DNA of 64,000 nucleotides from Aquisphaera insulae (GTDB lineage Bacteria > Planctomycetota > Planctomycetia > Isosphaerales > Isosphaeraceae), in NCBI RefSeq assembly GCF_011064615.1, contig NZ_JAALJH010000036.1:1-64000 (forward strand), written 5' to 3'. This document shows positions 26,113 through 35,196 of this stretch, piece by piece. The notes under the pieces are model-generated. The model saw only the letters and a program-made list of their open reading frames with translations, made no database searches and was not told where the DNA came from. Both the position numbers and the translations under genes were made by a program. Position 1 is the first letter of the stretch. Each line of letters opens with the position of its first letter.

Positions 26113-29100
26113 TCACTTGGATTGGACGATTTCGGCCTCTTGGTCGAGCTCCGCGTCCGCCGGGGAGGACGCCTCGGGGCTTCCCGCCCGGGCCCGGATC
26201 CGGCGGGCGGACACCCTCGCGAGGTCTCGGAGGATCAGCACCGGGAACAGGGTCAGGAGCAGGACCTTCCCGACGCGTCGGACCACCGGGTTGGAGAAGA
26301 AGCGGGATTCCGCCATGCCCTCGATCATGTAGAAGAAGACCGGCGTCAGGAGCACGCCGAAGACCGTCACGCCGAGCATCCCGCTGAAGACCGCCACCCC
26401 CAGGGACTGCCGCATCTCGGCGCCCGCGCCGTGGGCGAAGAGGAGCGGGACCACCCCCAGGATGAACGCCATCGAGGTCATGATGATCGGTCGCAGCCGG
26501 AGCCGGCAGGCCTCGACCGTCGCCTCGCGCAGCGAATCGCCGCGGCCGTGGATCAGCTTGGCGAACTGGACGATCAGGATCGAGTTCTTGCTCGCCAGGC
26601 CCACCAGGACCACCAGGCCGATCTGCGTGAAGATGTTGATGTCCAGCCCCGTGTTGTTCGCCCCCAGGAGCGGGGCGTTCGTCACCCCGTGGAGGGCGCT
26701 GAGCATGCAGAGCGGGACCGACAGGATCACCGCCAGGGGCATGGCCCAGCTCTCGAACTGGGCCGCGAGGACGAGGAAGACCATCACGATCGAGAAGCCG
26801 AAGACGATCACCGCCGTGCTGCCGGCCTGGAGCTCGAGGAAGGCCATCTCGGTCCACTCGTAGCTCATCGACTGGGGCAGCTCGCGGGTGGCCAGCTCTT
26901 CCATGGCGTGGATGGCGCTGCCGGAGCTGACGCCCCGCGCCGCGTTGCCGTTGATCGACGCGGCCGGGTACATGTTGTAGCGGGTCAGGACCAGCGGGCC
27001 GTTGATCTCGCGGAGGGCCGCCAGGGCCCCCAGGGGTACCATCGTCCCGGCCCGGTTCCGGACCTTGAGGCGGCGGATGTCGTCCCGCTGGTCGCGATAC
27101 GTCGGCATCGCCTGGACGACCACCTGCCAGGTCCGGCCGAAGCGGTTGAAGTCGTTGACGTAGAGCGATCCGAGGTAGGCCTGGAGCGTGGTGAAGACGT
27201 CCCGGAGCGCCACGCCCTTGATCATGCAGGCGGTGCGGTCGACGTCCAGGTAGACCTGGGGGACGTTGGCCCGGAAGACGGAGGTCAGCCCCTGCACGGC
27301 CTGCCTGGCGCCGGCCGCGGCCCCGGAGGCCACCCCGGCCGCGCCGGCCCTGGCCGGGGTGGCGCCCGGGCCCGCCGCGGCGATGGGCGTGCCCGTCAGG
27401 TCGATGCCGTCGTTCCCCTTCCGGACCAGTCCCTCCACCTCCCTCTGGAGCCCGGCGGCGCCGATGTCGCCCCGGTCCTCGATCATCAGCATCCAGCCGC
27501 CGGCGCGGCCGACGCCCCGGACCGGCGGCGGGCCGAACACGGACACCGTCGCCTCCGGCACGGCCATCGCGAGCTGCCCCCGGAGCCGGTTCATGATCGT
27601 CTCGAAATAGAGGTCGGGCTCCGGGGGGAGCTCCTTCCAGCCGAGCTTCCTCCGCAACCAGTTGGCGGCCGCATGGCTCATCGGGCTCGGCGAGGGCCGC
27701 TTGGCGAACTCATCCAGCGTCACGAACATCGTGCCGAAGTTCGAGCCGAAGGCATTCAGCAGGAGCGACTGGCCGGTGATCCCGACCGTGGCCGCGACGC
27801 CGGGCGTCGCCGAGGCGACGTCGCTGATCTTGCGGACCGAGGCCTTGGTCCGCTCCACCGCGGCCGAGTCCGGGAGCTGGATGTTGACCAGCAGGTAGCC
27901 CATGTCCTGGCTCGGGATGAATCCCCGCGGCGTGCTCGCGAACTTGCCGAAGGTCAGGTAGAGCAGGCCCAGGTAGACCAGGAAGACGAGGCCGCAGACC
28001 CGCAACATCCCGGCGACGACCCGAGAATAGCCGTGCGCCGTCGCCGTGAATCCCCGATTGAAGGCGTCGAAGAACCGGCCCAGCAGGACGTTGATCGGAC
28101 CGGCCAGGAGCCAGCCCAGGATCCCCCCGAGCACCGCCCCGGCCAATCCGCTCGCGGTCTCCCGCGTGAGCCCCTCGACGCCCCCCAGCCCCGGCAGCGT
28201 GCTCGCGGTCGAGACGTGGGCCGCCGATCCGGGGCCGAAGTGCGGCAAGAGCGGCATGAGCAGCGGCCCCAGTCGCTCGTATCCCTGCCACATCCCGATC
28301 GCGACGAAGGCCAGCCGCGGCAGGGCCTGGTAGGCCCCCTTCTCTCGGGGCTTCAGCAGCATGGCCGACAGGGCGGGGCTGAGCGTCAGCGAGTTGATGG
28401 TCGAGAGCACGGTGGCCGACGCGATCGTGAGGGCGAACTGGCGGAAGAACTGGCCGGTGATACCGGAGATGAACGCACACGGGATGAAGACCGCGGAGAG
28501 GACCAGGCCGACCGCGATCACCGGGGCCGAGACCTCGCTCATCGCCCGGATCGTCGCCTCGCGGGGCGAGAGGCCGTGCTCGATGTGGTGCTCCACCGAT
28601 TCCACGACGACGATGGCGTCGTCCACCACGATCCCGATCGCCAGCACCAGCCCGAAGAGCGTCAGGTTGTTGAGCGAGAACCCGAACGCCGCCATCACGG
28701 CGAACGTGCCGATGATCCCCACCGGGACCGCGATCAGCGGGATCAGGGCGCTCCGCCAGTTCTGGAGGAACAGCAGCACCACCAGGGCCACCAGGAGGAC
28801 GGAATCCATCAGGGCCTTGAAGACCTCCTGGATCGACTCCCGGATGAAGGGGGTGGTGTCGTACCGGATCATGTAGTCGATGCCGTCGGGGAAGTCCTTC
28901 TTCAGCTCCTCGATCTTGGCCTTCACGACGTCCGCGGTATCCAGCGCGTTGGCGTCCGGCAACTGGAAGATGGCCAGGTTGGCCACGGGGTACAGGTCCA
29001 TCCTCTCGTCGTCGTGATGCTTCCGCGCGCCGATCTCCGCGCTCATGTCCTGGTTCTTGGCCCCGAGCTCGACGCGGGCGACGTCGCGGACCCGCACCAG

Positions 29101-29880
29101 GCGCCCGTCGGGCGTGCTCCGGACGATGACCTTCTCGAACTCCTCGACGCTCGCCAGCCGGCCGAGCGTGGTGAGCGTGACCTGGGTCTGCTGCCCGGGG
29201 ATGGCCGGCGACTGCCCCACGTAGCCGGAGGCCACCGGCAGGTTCTGCTCGCGGAGCGCGCGGACGACGTCGCCGGCCGTCAGCCCGCGCTGGGCCAGCC
29301 GGTCCGGGTCGAGCCAGATCCGCATGCTGTAGTCGCGCTGGCCGAACATGCTGACGTCGCTGACCCCGGGGAGTCGGGCCAGCTCGTCGCGGATCCGCAT
29401 GTAGGCGTAGTTGCTCAGGTAGAGCTGGTCGTAGCGCCCGTTCGGCGAATAGAGGCCGATCGACAGCAGGATGTCGGGCGACCGCTTCTTCGTGGTCACG
29501 CCCGTGGCCTTGATCACGTCCGGCAGGAGCGGCACGGCCAGGGAGACCCGGTTCTGCACCAGCACCTGGGCGAGGTTCAGGTCCACCCCGTGCTTGAACG
29601 TGACGGTCAGCGAGTAGTTGCCGTCGTTGGTGCTGGCCGAGGACATGTACATCATGTTCTCGACGCCGTTGACCTGCTGCTCGATCGGCGCGGCGACCGT
29701 CTCGGCCACCACCTGCGCGCTGGCGCCCGGGTACTGGCAGGAGACGGAGACGGTCGGCGGCGCGATCTGCGGGAACATCGCGATCGGCAGCGAGGCCAGG
29801 GCCAGCCCCCCCGCCAGGGTGATCACGATGGAGAGCACCGACGCGAAGATCGGCCGGTCGATGAAGAAGCGCGTGAACAA
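26113..29880 (-). CDS. RND efflux permease (HAE1 family), first of a tandem pair
   Basis: A 1255-residue homologue of the next gene and even longer. It has the family N terminus (FTRFFIDRPIFASVLSI), the DD pair in LAIGIVVDDAIVVVE and Lys in GLASKNSILIVQFAK. Two insertions stand out: an extended TM6-TM7 loop with extra hydrophobic helices (GLAGAVLGGILGWLLAG) and a ~60-residue Ala/Gly-rich insert in the second periplasmic region (ATPARAGAAGVASGAAAG). The start is TTG at 29880, with GGGAG about eight bases upstream and no nearby ATG in frame. It lies 47 bp after the adaptor gene. Substrates are unknown. Confidence 0.92.
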   Translation of the reverse strand: MFTRFFIDRPIFASVLSIVITLAGGLALASLPIAMFPQIAPPTVSVSCQYPGASAQVVAETVAAPIEQQVNGVENMMYMSSASTNDGNYSLTVTFKHGVDLNLAQVLVQNRVSLAVPLLPDVIKATGVTTKKRSPDILLSIGLYSPNGRYDQLYLSNYAYMRIRDELARLPGVSDVSMFGQRDYSMRIWLDPDRLAQRGLTAGDVVRALREQNLPVASGYVGQSPAIPGQQTQVTLTTLGRLASVEEFEKVIVRSTPDGRLVRVRDVARVELGAKNQDMSAEIGARKHHDDERMDLYPVANLAIFQLPDANALDTADVVKAKIEELKKDFPDGIDYMIRYDTTPFIRESIQEVFKALMDSVLLVALVVLLFLQNWRSALIPLIAVPVGIIGTFAVMAAFGFSLNNLTLFGLVLAIGIVVDDAIVVVESVEHHIEHGLSPREATIRAMSEVSAPVIAVGLVLSAVFIPCAFISGITGQFFRQFALTIASATVLSTINSLTLSPALSAMLLKPREKGAYQALPRLAFVAIGMWQGYERLGPLLMPLLPHFGPGSAAHVSTASTLPGLGGVEGLTRETASGLAGAVLGGILGWLLAGPINVLLGRFFDAFNRGFTATAHGYSRVVAGMLRVCGLVFLVYLGLLYLTFGKFASTPRGFIPSQDMGYLLVNIQLPDSAAVERTKASVRKISDVASATPGVAATVGITGQSLLLNAFGSNFGTMFVTLDEFAKRPSPSPMSHAAANWLRRKLGWKELPPEPDLYFETIMNRLRGQLAMAVPEATVSVFGPPPVRGVGRAGGWMLMIEDRGDIGAAGLQREVEGLVRKGNDGIDLTGTPIAAAGPGATPARAGAAGVASGAAAGARQAVQGLTSVFRANVPQVYLDVDRTACMIKGVALRDVFTTLQAYLGSLYVNDFNRFGRTWQVVVQAMPTYRDQRDDIRRLKVRNRAGTMVPLGALAALREINGPLVLTRYNMYPAASINGNAARGVSSGSAIHAMEELATRELPQSMSYEWTEMAFLELQAGSTAVIVFGFSIVMVFLVLAAQFESWAMPLAVILSVPLCMLSALHGVTNAPLLGANNTGLDINIFTQIGLVVLVGLASKNSILIVQFAKLIHGRGDSLREATVEACRLRLRPIIMTSMAFILGVVPLLFAHGAGAEMRQSLGVAVFSGMLGVTVFGVLLTPVFFYMIEGMAESRFFSNPVVRRVGKVLLLTLFPVLILRDLARVSARRIRARAGSPEASSPADAELDQEAEIVQSK

Positions 29881-29927
29881 GTCAGGCTCCCGAGGGGAGG
29901 TGTCCGGTCGGTCCTGCTGGCTGCGAC

Positions 29928-31412
29928 TCAGTGCTTCCCGTGTGTGCCGGAGCCCCCAGGTCCCTTCACGCCGCCCGGGTGCGCCGCGGGCGCCTCGGCG
30001 GTGGGCCCGGGACGGCCCGCGGATGTCGGGGCGGAGGTCGGGCTGGCCGTCGCGGTCGCGGCGGCCGGGGTCGCCGTGGCGGTGGGCGTGGCCGTGGCGG
30101 AGCCTCGGGTCGAGGCGGGGGAGTCGAGATCGTCCTCCGGTGTCCAGGGGCGTGCCTTCACCAGGAACGGCTTGCCGGTGACCGGATTGGTCCCCAGGCG
30201 GATCTTCTGCATCCCCTGGGCGACGACCAGGTCACCCTCCTTGACGCCCGCGTTGACCTCCCGGAGTCGCCCGCGGAGCACGCCCAGCTCGCCGACGTCC
30301 ACGGCGACCGGGCGGTAACCCAGGACCGGCTTGCCCGCCTTGTCGATCGCCGGCTTACCCGTGAGCGGGTCGGTGATCGCATAGGGATTCCCGTCCTGGT
30401 CCTTCGCCTGGAGGACGAAGACCTTCTTCAGGCCCTGATCGGACTGGAGCGACTGCTCGCGGACGAGCAGCGCGGGGTGGGGCTCGCCGATCGGCAGCCG
30501 CACCTTGACGAAGAGCCCGGGCGTGATGAACTGGCCGGGATTCGCCATCCGGGCCCGGAACTGGAGGGTGCCGGTGCTCAGGTCGACGTGATTGTCGGTG
30601 AAGTCCACGGTCCCCTCGTGCGGGAACCTCGGGTTGCCCTGCGCGTCCTTCTCGTCGGAGAGGCTGATCTGGATGGTGACCTCCTTCTCCGACCGGGCCT
30701 TGACCTTGCCCTCGGCGATCAGGCGGCGGATCCGGAGCATGGCCTGCTCGTGGACGTCGAAGTAGACGTAGATGGGATCCTCGGTGATGATCGTGGTCAT
30801 CATCGTCTCATCGGCCTTGATCAGGTTGCCGGGGTCGACGAGGCGCCGGCTGAGCCGTCCGACGGCCCCCTCGGGCAGGTCCGCCGTCACGTTGGTCCAC
30901 TCGAGATCGAGGGCCGCCAGGTCCAGGTTGGCCTTCGCCGTCGCCAGGCTGGCCTCGGACTCGGCCAGGTCGAAGGTGTAGCGGTCGAACTCCTCCCGGC
31001 TGATCGATCGCCCCTGGTCGTAGAGGACCTTGGCGCGGCGGAATTCGTTCCCCAGCCGCTTGGCGTGGGAGTCGGCCTGCATGAGCGTCGCCCTGGCCCG
31101 GTCGAGTGCGGCCTGGAACGGGCGATCGTCGATCTGGAAGAGGACGTCCCCCTTCCTCACCCGCTGGCCGTCCTGGAAGTAGACCCGCTTGAGGTAGCCG
31201 GAGACCCTGGCCCGCACCGAGACCGTGGTGATCGCCTCGGTCCGCCCGGGGAAGTCCTCGAAGTCGGTCACGACCTGCCGGACCGGTCGATCGTAGACGA
31301 CCATGGGCTCGGCCTGTGTCGGCATCCCGGCGGGAGACGAGTTCGCCTGTCCGCATCCGGCCACGGAGGCCGCGGCCAGCAACACGAGCGCAGCACTCAC
31401 GCGGGGATCCAT
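29928..31412 (-). CDS. RND periplasmic adaptor (membrane-fusion) lipoprotein
   Basis: A 494-residue adaptor linking the RND pumps to an outer-membrane channel. ATG at 31412 gives a lipoprotein signal with lipobox VAGC; an upstream frame extension is rejected for that reason. Family motifs follow: VRARVSGYLKRVYFQDGQRVRKGDVLFQID (lipoyl half), a helical hairpin (ALDRARATLMQADSHAKR...), and beta-barrel and C-terminal domains. After the family end the protein runs into a Thr/Ala/Pro repeat tail (ATPTATATPAAATATASP...) of about 60 residues, unusual for an adaptor. It lies 55 bp after the TetR gene. Confidence 0.92.
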   Translation of the reverse strand: MDPRVSAALVLLAAASVAGCGQANSSPAGMPTQAEPMVVYDRPVRQVVTDFEDFPGRTEAITTVSVRARVSGYLKRVYFQDGQRVRKGDVLFQIDDRPFQAALDRARATLMQADSHAKRLGNEFRRAKVLYDQGRSISREEFDRYTFDLAESEASLATAKANLDLAALDLEWTNVTADLPEGAVGRLSRRLVDPGNLIKADETMMTTIITEDPIYVYFDVHEQAMLRIRRLIAEGKVKARSEKEVTIQISLSDEKDAQGNPRFPHEGTVDFTDNHVDLSTGTLQFRARMANPGQFITPGLFVKVRLPIGEPHPALLVREQSLQSDQGLKKVFVLQAKDQDGNPYAITDPLTGKPAIDKAGKPVLGYRPVAVDVGELGVLRGRLREVNAGVKEGDLVVAQGMQKIRLGTNPVTGKPFLVKARPWTPEDDLDSPASTRGSATATPTATATPAAATATASPTSAPTSAGRPGPTAEAPAAHPGGVKGPGGSGTHGKH

Positions 31413-31467
31413 CGGTGCGACTCCGGACTTCGAGAGTAGGTTCTTCAATGCTCTTCCTGTAAGCGTC

Positions 31468-32142
31468 TCAGGAGGCGGCCCTGTCCGTCGATCTTGCGGA
31501 AAGCCACCGATCACTTTCGGGGAGGGTGAGTATGCCGCAGAAGACAATCCGGAGGATATCGTCCGCCTGCTGGTCGACCGGCTTGGCCTGGCCCGCGAAG
31601 TAATTGGTGAAGATCGTGCCGTAGATCAGGTTGCCGATGACATCGGTGATCGTCTCCACGGCCAGCGGCCGGACCCGGCCGTCCGCGATCAACCTCGTGT
31701 ACAATTGCCGCCAGCGCTGCACGTTGACCTCGCGGTGCTCGAAATAGGTCGGACGCGTGCGGTCCTTGAACTGGGCCCTTTCCTGGATCAACATCTCGAC
31801 ATACTCGGGGTGCTCCGAGAAAAACCGCAGGAACGTCCGTATACCGCGAGAGACCTGCTCCAGCCCATCCTCGACACCCGCGATGTTCGCCAGGATCTTC
31901 TCCTGCAACTTCCGCATCACCCGATCCGCGGCGGCCAGGAACAGGTCGCGCTTGCTCGGGAAGTGGCGGTAAATGGTCCCCTTGCCGATCCCCATCCGAT
32001 CGGCGAGGGCCTGGGTGAGTGCATCGGAAAACCCATGTTCTGCAAAGAGTTCCGTCGCTTCGAGCAGGATCTGCTCGCGCCGCTCGAGCATCTCCTCGTC
32101 GGTGCTGCACCGCTTCCGCTTCTTCTCACCCAGGTGTTCCAT
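31468..32142 (-). CDS. TetR/AcrR-family repressor of the efflux operon
   Basis: A 224-residue regulator. The N-terminal helix-turn-helix is clear (REQILLEATELFAEHGF, ADRMGIGKGTIYRHFPSKRDLF), followed by an all-helical ligand domain (WRQLYTRLIADGRVRPLAVE...GTIFTNYFAGQ). ATG at 32142 is selected with AAGGAA nine bases ahead; a TTG two codons upstream is less likely. It is the first gene of the TetR-MFP-RND-RND operon and should repress it through the operator directly upstream, with release by pump substrates. Confidence 0.93.
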   Translation of the reverse strand: MEHLGEKKRKRCSTDEEMLERREQILLEATELFAEHGFSDALTQALADRMGIGKGTIYRHFPSKRDLFLAAADRVMRKLQEKILANIAGVEDGLEQVSRGIRTFLRFFSEHPEYVEMLIQERAQFKDRTRPTYFEHREVNVQRWRQLYTRLIADGRVRPLAVETITDVIGNLIYGTIFTNYFAGQAKPVDQQADDILRIVFCGILTLPESDRWLSARSTDRAAS

Positions 32143-32159
32143 TCGCAATTCCTTGAAAC

Positions 32160-32177
32160 GGACTGACCAGTCAGTCC
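32160..32177. promoter_or_regulatory. Operator palindrome for the TetR repressor
   Basis: GGACTGAC (32160-32167), CA, GTCAGTCC (32170-32177): a perfect 8-bp dyad with a 2-bp spacer. The half-site TGAC/GTCA layout is like many AcrR/TtgR-type efflux operators. It lies between the -10 box and the start codon of the repressor gene, where binding blocks transcription. Confidence 0.85.
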
Positions 32178-32179
32178 AT

Positions 32180-32207
32180 ATTCTAAATCGGAGTTTCCGG
32201 GAGTCAA
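32180..32207 (-). promoter_or_regulatory. Promoter of the TetR-MFP-RND-RND operon
   Basis: On the minus strand TTGACT (32202-32207) and TAGAAT (32180-32185) are separated by 16 bp, each one base from the sigma-70 consensus. The operator begins two bases beyond the -10 box. The first start codon (32142) is about 37 bp further on. Confidence 0.75.
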
Positions 32208-32342
32208 CGAGGAAAATCGTGGTTGCCGAATGGGCCCGAGAGGGGAATCATATGGGCAGCGAGGTCGACGGATTCGGTCGCCCCGCATCCCGCCTTCGTG
32301 CCGCAGCGATGATGACGTCCAGCCCTCCTCGGTGATCACGCC

Positions 32343-35156
32343 ATGAGCCAAGCGCCGAAGTTATCGATCTCGCTGGCCGTCTTCGCCCTCCTTGGCGCCC
32401 CGGCCCTGGCGGGGGGGGATGTGACGCAGCGGGCCGGCGGCGATTTCTTCGAGACATACGTCCGCCCCGTGCTCAGCGAGTCGTGCACGAGCTGTCACGG
32501 CCCTAAGAAGCAGTCGTCCGGCCTGAGGCTGGACAGTCGCGAGGCGATCCTCAAGGGGGGGGACCTGGGGCCGGCCATGGTCCCGGGTAAGCCTGCGGAG
32601 AGCCTGCTGCTTCAGGTCGTCGAGCACACGCATGAAGAACTGAAGATGCCCCCGAAGGGCAAGCTCCCGGCCCCGGCCATCGAGGCCTTCCGGCGCTGGA
32701 TCGAGATGGGCGCACCCTGGGCCGAGGAACACCCGGCGACGGCCGCGACGGCCCCCGATCCGAAGGAGCACTGGGCGTTCCGTCCCCTCCATGCCGTCGC
32801 GGAGCCGGCCGTCCGGGATCGGGCCTGGGTCCGCACGCCGGTGGACGCGTTCATCTTGGCTCGATTGGAGCGCGAAGGGATCAGCCCCTCGCAACCCGCC
32901 GACCGGCGGACCCTCATCCGTCGGGCGACGATCGACCTGCTGGGCGTCCCCCCGACGGTCGAGGAGATCGAGGCCTTCGAGGCCGACCGGTCGCCCCGGG
33001 CCTTCGAGAAGGTCGTCGACCGCCTACTCGCCTCGCCCCTCTACGGCGAGCGCTGGGGGCGTCACTGGCTGGACGTGGCCCGATACGCCGACACCAAGGG
33101 CTACGTCTTCACCGAGGACAGGCGCTACCCGTATGCGTTTACCTATCGCGATTACGTCGTGGACGCATTCAACGAGGACCGGCCCTTCGATCGCTTCATC
33201 GTCGAGCAGCTCGCCGCCGACCAGCTCGAGCTCGGCGGCGATCCCCGGCCGCTGGCCGCCATGGGCTTCCTGACCGTGGGCCGGAGGTTCCTGAACGATC
33301 AGAACGAGATCATCGACGATCGGATCGACCTGGTCGGCCGGGGGCTGCTCGGGCTGAGCCTGAGCTGCGCCCGCTGCCACGACCACAAGTTCGACCCGAT
33401 CCCGAGCGAGGACTATTACTCGCTCTACGGCGTCTTCGCCAGCTCCGTGGAGCCCGGCGAGCTCCCCCGAATCCACCGCCCGGGCGTGGTGATGGATCCC
33501 GACGCGGAATCCCTCGGCCCCGAGGTGATGAAGGCCCGCCGGGAGCGAGATGACTTCGTCGCCTCGCGCCGTGGGGAGATCGAGAAGGAGTTCCGCGACC
33601 GCTTCTCCCAGTATTTCCGGGCCGCCTACGCAGCCGGCATGAACCGGAAAGGGGGCCGCCTCGATGCCATCGCGGCCGAGCGCAAGCTGGAGCCGCATCG
33701 ATTGCGGGCGGCGCTCGCCGTCCTGAAGCGACGGATCGAGCGAGAGGAGTCGTCGAAGGATGCGGTCGTCGGTCCGTTGGCCGCATTCGCCAAGCTGCCC
33801 AAGGACCGGTTCGTGGAGGGTTCGGCCGAGGTCTGCCGTAACGTCACGGCGACCCTCGGCAAACCCGACGGCCCCCATCCGCTGGTTGCCGCGCTGTTCA
33901 CGGATGGGAAGCCGCCCCGGAGCATGGACGAGGTGGTCGGCCGCTATGCCGACCTGCTCGCCTCGATCGAGGCCCCCGCCCTGGCGAGCCCCTTCGCGGA
34001 CCGCGGACGGGATTCGTTGAGGCTCCTCGTGTACGGCCCCGACGGGTTAACCTCGCTGGCGCACGTGGATCCGAAGGTCGCGATCTACACCCAGCCCGAC
34101 ATCGAGCGGTACGCCGATCTCGGCAACGCGCTCAAGGCCGTCGAGGCGAAGTGGACCGGCCGCGCCGGGCGGGCGATGGTGATGCACGACTCGCCGCATC
34201 CCGTCGAGCCCCGCGTCTTCCTCCGGGGCAACCCGGGCCGCCCGGGCAAGCCGGTCCCTCGCCAGTTCCTCCAGGTCCTGGCGGGTCCGGAACGGAAGCC
34301 GTTCCAGAAGGGGAGCGGCCGGCGCGAGCTGGCCGATGCCATCATCGCCCCCTCGAACCCGCTCACGGCCCGGGTGCTGGCGAATCGAGTCTGGGCCTGG
34401 CACTTCGGCCAGGGGCTGGTGACCACCCCCAGCGACTTCGGCCTCCGCTGCGACCCGCCGTCGCATCCCGAGCTCCTGGACGACCTGGCCGCGTCGCTCC
34501 GCGACGGAGGGTGGTCGGTCAAGGCCCTGCACCGCCGGATCATGCTCTCGAGCACGTATCAGCAGCGGAGCGACCTGAGGCCCGAGGTCCACGACCGCGA
34601 CCCTCAGAACCGGCTGGTCTGGCGGTTCAATCGCCAGCGGCTGGACTTCGAGGCGATGCGCGACTCGATCCTGGCCGCCTCCGGGACGCTCGACCGCACG
34701 ATGGGCGGACCCTCGACCATGCTCGGCGAGCCACCGTTCCCGACCCGGCGGACCATCTACGGCTTCATCGATCGGCAGAACCTCGATAGCCTCTTCCGCA
34801 CGTTCGATTTCGCCATCCCGGACGCGACCAGCCCCCGGCGATTCGTGACCACGGTGCCCCAGCAGGCCCTCTTCCTCATGAACAGCCCGTTCATCCAGCA
34901 GCAGGCGACGCGCCTGGCCGCCTCCGTCGAACAGGACGCGCGACCGGCCTCCGCCGCGGATGCCGGCCCCGCGCAGGACCGGATCCGCCTCCTCTACCGC
35001 CGCGTCCTGGGGCGCGAGCCGGAAGCCGGCGAGCTCGAGCTCGGGGCCTCGTTCCTGGACTCGAACCGGGCCAAAGAAAGTCGCGAGGCCCTGCCCCCCC
35101 TGGCACAGCTCGCCCAGGTGTTGCTGCTCACCAACGAGTTCACGTTCGTCGACTGA
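32343..35156 (+). CDS. PSCyt1/DUF1549/DUF1553 protein
   Basis: A 937-residue exported protein with a family arrangement almost confined to planctomycetes. A signal peptide is followed by a planctomycete cytochrome-like domain with CTSCHG at about 48-53, then DUF1549 (TPVDAFILARLEREG..., ASPLYGERWGRHWLDVARYAD, with a second SCARCHDHKFDPI at about 340) and DUF1553 (NPLTARVLANRVWAWHFG..., SSTYQQRS, FDFAIPDATSPRRFVTTVPQQ). Such proteins occur in pairs with DUF1501 proteins, as here 40 bp downstream, and are linked to polysaccharide degradation by context only. The two CxxCH motifs suggest covalent haem. Confidence 0.95.
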   Translation: MSQAPKLSISLAVFALLGAPALAGGDVTQRAGGDFFETYVRPVLSESCTSCHGPKKQSSGLRLDSREAILKGGDLGPAMVPGKPAESLLLQVVEHTHEELKMPPKGKLPAPAIEAFRRWIEMGAPWAEEHPATAATAPDPKEHWAFRPLHAVAEPAVRDRAWVRTPVDAFILARLEREGISPSQPADRRTLIRRATIDLLGVPPTVEEIEAFEADRSPRAFEKVVDRLLASPLYGERWGRHWLDVARYADTKGYVFTEDRRYPYAFTYRDYVVDAFNEDRPFDRFIVEQLAADQLELGGDPRPLAAMGFLTVGRRFLNDQNEIIDDRIDLVGRGLLGLSLSCARCHDHKFDPIPSEDYYSLYGVFASSVEPGELPRIHRPGVVMDPDAESLGPEVMKARRERDDFVASRRGEIEKEFRDRFSQYFRAAYAAGMNRKGGRLDAIAAERKLEPHRLRAALAVLKRRIEREESSKDAVVGPLAAFAKLPKDRFVEGSAEVCRNVTATLGKPDGPHPLVAALFTDGKPPRSMDEVVGRYADLLASIEAPALASPFADRGRDSLRLLVYGPDGLTSLAHVDPKVAIYTQPDIERYADLGNALKAVEAKWTGRAGRAMVMHDSPHPVEPRVFLRGNPGRPGKPVPRQFLQVLAGPERKPFQKGSGRRELADAIIAPSNPLTARVLANRVWAWHFGQGLVTTPSDFGLRCDPPSHPELLDDLAASLRDGGWSVKALHRRIMLSSTYQQRSDLRPEVHDRDPQNRLVWRFNRQRLDFEAMRDSILAASGTLDRTMGGPSTMLGEPPFPTRRTIYGFIDRQNLDSLFRTFDFAIPDATSPRRFVTTVPQQALFLMNSPFIQQQATRLAASVEQDARPASAADAGPAQDRIRLLYRRVLGREPEAGELELGASFLDSNRAKESREALPPLAQLAQVLLLTNEFTFVD

Positions 35157-35196
35157 CGCCCCCGCGCGGGTCGAGTCGCCGCAGGAGTCCTCCGCC

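Noticed and set aside
22654..30318. A 2554-codon open frame on the plus strand
   Set aside because: It is antisense to the two RND genes and the end of the adaptor. Its translation is Asp/Arg/His-rich noise without domains, a known product of high GC3 coding opposite.
32160..32177. Intrinsic terminator
   Set aside because: The dyad is short, lies downstream of a near-consensus promoter and precedes a TetR gene, so operator is the better reading.
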